Assembly: GCA_049322515.1 (NCBI GenBank)
Contig: JBMOQW010000021.1
Coordinates: 1 to 62,301, forward strand
From: Parasulfuritortus sp049322515
GTDB taxonomy: Bacteria > Pseudomonadota > Gammaproteobacteria > Burkholderiales > Thiobacillaceae
Length of the DNA: 62,301 nt
Reading direction: 5' to 3'
The notes under the pieces are model-generated. The model had not been told where the DNA came from. It did no database searches and was given only the letters and a program-made list of their open reading frames with translations. Positions 60,156 to 62,301 of this stretch are shown here, piece after piece (within the stretch, counting starts at the first letter, position 1; each line of letters begins with the position of its first letter). The position numbers were made by a program, and so were the translations under genes.

Positions 60156-61625
60156 ATGCGATTTTTCGTCACCCTGCTCGTGGCCGCGCTGGCGGTCTCC
60201 CCGCTCCGGGCTTCCGACCTGCCCGACCTGGGCGAGTCGGCCCGCGCCACGGTCTCGGAAGCCGAGGAAGCCAAGGTCGGCCGGGCGGTGATGCGGCAAA
60301 TCCGTGGCGACCGTGATTATCTCGACGATCCTGAAGTGGTCGAATACCTGAGCCGGCTGGGCGAGGCCCTGGTGGCGGCCAGCCCCGCACCGCATCGCAC
60401 ATTCGAATTCTTCGCGGTACGAGATGACAGCCTCAATGCCTTCGCGCTGCCGGGTGGTTTCATCGGCGTGCATACCGGCCTGATCGCGGCGGCGCGCAGC
60501 GAGTCGGAGCTGGCCGGCGTGTTGGCGCATGAGATCGCCCACGTGACCCAAAACCATATCGCCCGCATCGTCGATGCCCAGCGCGGCAGTGCATTGAGTT
60601 CCCTGGCCGCACTTGCGATCGCCATCCTGGCGGCGCGCGCCGACCAGGGCCAGTTGGCCCAGGCAGCGATGGTCACGGCCCAGGCGGCGACGCTCCAGTC
60701 CCAGCTGGATTACACCCGGGCGCACGAAAGGGAAGCCGATCGCATCGGCTTGCAGACCTTGCTCGGCTCAGGTTTCGACCCGACCGGGATGGCGACCTTC
60801 TTCGAGCGCTTGCAAGCCCACGGCCGGGTCTATGAAAGTCCCGCGCCGGCCTACCTGCGCACCCATCCACTCACCTTCGAGCGCATGGCGGACTTGCAGA
60901 ACCGGCTCGCCGAACTGCCCTATCGCCAGCATCCGGACAGCCTGGAATTCCGCCTGATCCGGGCCAAATTGCAGGCCTCCGCCGGTGAAGCCGGGCAGGC
61001 CTATGCCCGGTTCAAGACGCTGGTCTCGGGGCAGGACGATGTCGCCTTGCGCTATGGCCTGGCCGTGGCCGCGCTGCGTGCCGGAGAACGTGACCAGGCG
61101 GCAAGTCTCGCCAAGGCCCTGCGGGCGGAACTGGATGTCCCCCTGGTCTGGGCGCTGGCGATCCGGACCGAACGGGAATCCGGGCGCCTGGCCCATGCCC
61201 TGGCGCTGGCCGGTGACGCGGTCGCCCGTCATGCCGGGGACAAACCGCTCGCCTACCTGCGCGCCCGGGTCCTGATCGAATCCGGTCAGGCCCAGGCCGC
61301 GCTCGCCTTCATCGAAGAACGCCAGCGATGGTGGCCTGGCGACGCGACCCTGCATCGACTGCGCGCTGAGAGCCATCTGGCCCTCGGGCATCGTTCCGAG
61401 AGCCATCTGGCCCAGGCCGAGGCCTATCTGTTGCTCGACCTTCCGGCCCAGGCCATGGACCAGTTGCAGCAGGCTCGCCTGGCGGCCGACGGCGGCTTCT
61501 ATACGCAATCGAAGGTAGATGCCCGGTTGCGCGAATTGCGTGAACGGGAATCCCGCGAACGTGACGATCGGGAAAAGCGTCGACCGGGTAATTCAGTACG
61601 TTCTGATTCGCTGTTTGTCGCTTGA
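60156..61625 (+). CDS. M48 metalloprotease with TPR repeats (BepA-like)
   Basis: A 489-residue periplasmic protease: signal peptide (MRFFVTLLVAALAVSPLRAS), zinc site HEIAH (125-129) with the third ligand in EREADRIG, and C-terminal TPR repeats from about residue 270. BepA/YfgC-like proteins help outer membrane protein assembly and degrade misfolded LptD. A 16-base sequence repeats with a 30-base period at 61368 and 61398, giving two ESHLA units. GC-rich basic tail follows. Confidence 0.92.
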   Translation: MRFFVTLLVAALAVSPLRASDLPDLGESARATVSEAEEAKVGRAVMRQIRGDRDYLDDPEVVEYLSRLGEALVAASPAPHRTFEFFAVRDDSLNAFALPGGFIGVHTGLIAAARSESELAGVLAHEIAHVTQNHIARIVDAQRGSALSSLAALAIAILAARADQGQLAQAAMVTAQAATLQSQLDYTRAHEREADRIGLQTLLGSGFDPTGMATFFERLQAHGRVYESPAPAYLRTHPLTFERMADLQNRLAELPYRQHPDSLEFRLIRAKLQASAGEAGQAYARFKTLVSGQDDVALRYGLAVAALRAGERDQAASLAKALRAELDVPLVWALAIRTERESGRLAHALALAGDAVARHAGDKPLAYLRARVLIESGQAQAALAFIEERQRWWPGDATLHRLRAESHLALGHRSESHLAQAEAYLLLDLPAQAMDQLQQARLAADGGFYTQSKVDARLRELRERESRERDDREKRRPGNSVRSDSLFVA

Positions 61626-61638
61626 TTTTGACTTGGCT

Positions 61639-61704
61639 ATAGTCGGCCCTGCCGAAAGAGCCCCGAAGCCCGGGTTCTTCACCCCGGCGATAGTCGGTGC
61701 CGAA
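61639..61704 (+). promoter_or_regulatory. Direct repeats upstream of soxX
   Basis: ATAGTCGG...TGCCGAA occurs twice, at 61639-61656 (3-base spacer) and 61690-61704 (no spacer), between the M48 gene and soxX. Twin sites in front of a sox operon could bind a regulator such as a SoxR-type repressor. No consensus could be checked. Confidence 0.3.
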
Positions 61705-61717
61705 CGAGGTGTGCAAC

Positions 61718-62104
61718 ATGTGGCGACGCCAAAGTCTTTGGAATAAGTGTCGGTCCTGGTTCGTCTTAATCGGAATGGCATGTGGATTGGGTCTGGCTTT
61801 GCCCGTGGCTGCGCAAGCGCCAGCCGGCAAGCGCGAGCTCCGGAACCTGGTGTTGAAGGACGCCCTGACGCATTGCCTGCCCTGTCATGCCATGCCGACG
61901 CTGCCCGAGGCAGTGTCGGCCGGCAACCTGGGTCCGCCGTTGATCGCCATGAGTGCCCGGTTTCCGGACAAGCTGGCCTTGCGCGCCAAGGTCTGGGATG
62001 CAGTAACGAGCCAACCCGATACGGCCATGCCGTCGTTCGGGAAGCACAAGGTCCTGACCGAAGCCCAGTTGGACCAGCTGGTGGATTTTATTTACGGCCT
62101 CTAA
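61718..62104 (+). CDS. soxX: Sulfur oxidation cytochrome SoxX
   Basis: A 128-residue c-type cytochrome: signal region (SWFVLIGMACGLGLALPVAA), heme site CLPCH, NLGPPL, and the SoxX C-terminal block MPSFGKHKVLTEAQLDQLVD with the methionine ligand. SoxX pairs with SoxA to attach thiosulfate to SoxY in the periplasm. GAGGTG before 61718 supports this start over one 21 bases upstream. soxY follows after 40 bp. Confidence 0.9.
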   Translation: MWRRQSLWNKCRSWFVLIGMACGLGLALPVAAQAPAGKRELRNLVLKDALTHCLPCHAMPTLPEAVSAGNLGPPLIAMSARFPDKLALRAKVWDAVTSQPDTAMPSFGKHKVLTEAQLDQLVDFIYGL

Positions 62105-62144
62105 TTCCAGGGGTCGATGTTGAGTGTCTTAGCAAGGAGACAAC

Positions 62145-62301
62145 ATGAACGTGCAGCGTAGAAGCATTCTCAAGGGTGCCGGTGCGGCGAGCGTGGTTTC
62201 GGTGGCGGTGGCTGCCGGCCTGCTGAAGCCGGGCGCGGTGTGGGCGGCGGGCTGGAACAAGGCGGCCTTCGAAGCCAAGGACATGGCTGGTGCCCTGTCC
62301 A
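62145..62301 (+). CDS. soxY: Sulfur carrier SoxY, N-terminal part
   Basis: Only 52 codons are inside the window. MNVQRRSILKGAGAAS is a Tat signal (RRSILK), then KPGAVWAAGWNKAAFEAKDM, which matches the mature start of SoxY. SoxY carries sulfur intermediates on its C-terminal GGCG motif, which lies outside. AAGGAG is 5 bases upstream of the ATG. Partial at the right edge. Confidence 0.88.
   Translation, partial: MNVQRRSILKGAGAASVVSVAVAAGLLKPGAVWAAGWNKAAFEAKDMAGALS

Overview
The window is high-GC, gene-dense bacterial chromosome. Partial sox genes at the right edge, two DsrC/TusE-family proteins, an IPTL-CTERM exported protein, PilU, IspB and glycogen genes point to a sulfur-oxidising proteobacterium, most likely a betaproteobacterium of the Thiobacillus/Hydrogenophilaceae kind. 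The lineage is inferred from gene content only.

Positions 1-11450 hold a type I-G (formerly I-U) CRISPR-Cas locus read leftward: cas7 (csb1), cas5-cas6 (csb2), cas3 with a C-terminal HD domain, a short cas8 (csb3), a cas4-cas1 fusion, cas2, a leader and an array of at least 12 identical 36-bp repeats running off the left edge. Two addiction modules sit in it. A MazEF-type pair on the opposite strand lies between the interference and adaptation genes. A DUF6364-like antitoxin plus PIN toxin lies just upstream of cas7.

Positions 11680-24530 carry a secreted HIRAN protein, a small MscS channel, a WYL regulator, then a tightly overlapping leftward run (glgB, methyltransferase, pgi, HDOD, SirB2), divergent glgC with an EEP-family hydrolase, and an msrA/M20 peptidase pair. 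Positions 24690-29370 hold a small exported protein, pilU with an HDOD gene, and the leftward cluster thiO, tRNA-Thr, ispB, tRNA-Pro. Positions 29430-43700 carry a radical SAM protein, a thioredoxin/CcdA-like membrane protein, a glycine-rich protein, a CheB-CheR-PAS giant followed by a PAS-GGDEF-EAL protein, an IPTL-CTERM repeat protein, a LuxR regulator and sodB.

Positions 43857-49145 contain a 1176-residue exported protein of unknown function. It is followed by a rearranged segment with a truncated HigA-like antitoxin, a PIN toxin/antitoxin pair, a MITE-like repeat with relics, and a 67-bp second copy of the 3' end of the large gene. To the right come a PaiB-like protein, the pbpC/yfhM pair, tusE, a DsrC-like gene with a ferredoxin-NADP reductase, moaC, an M48 peptidase with TPRs, soxX and the start of soxY.

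The most interesting points are the toxin-antitoxin modules inside the I-G locus, the two DsrC paralogues that each keep a different one of the two signature cysteines, matching IscR-like sites upstream of sodB and tusE, and the duplicated gene end beside a toxin-antitoxin island.
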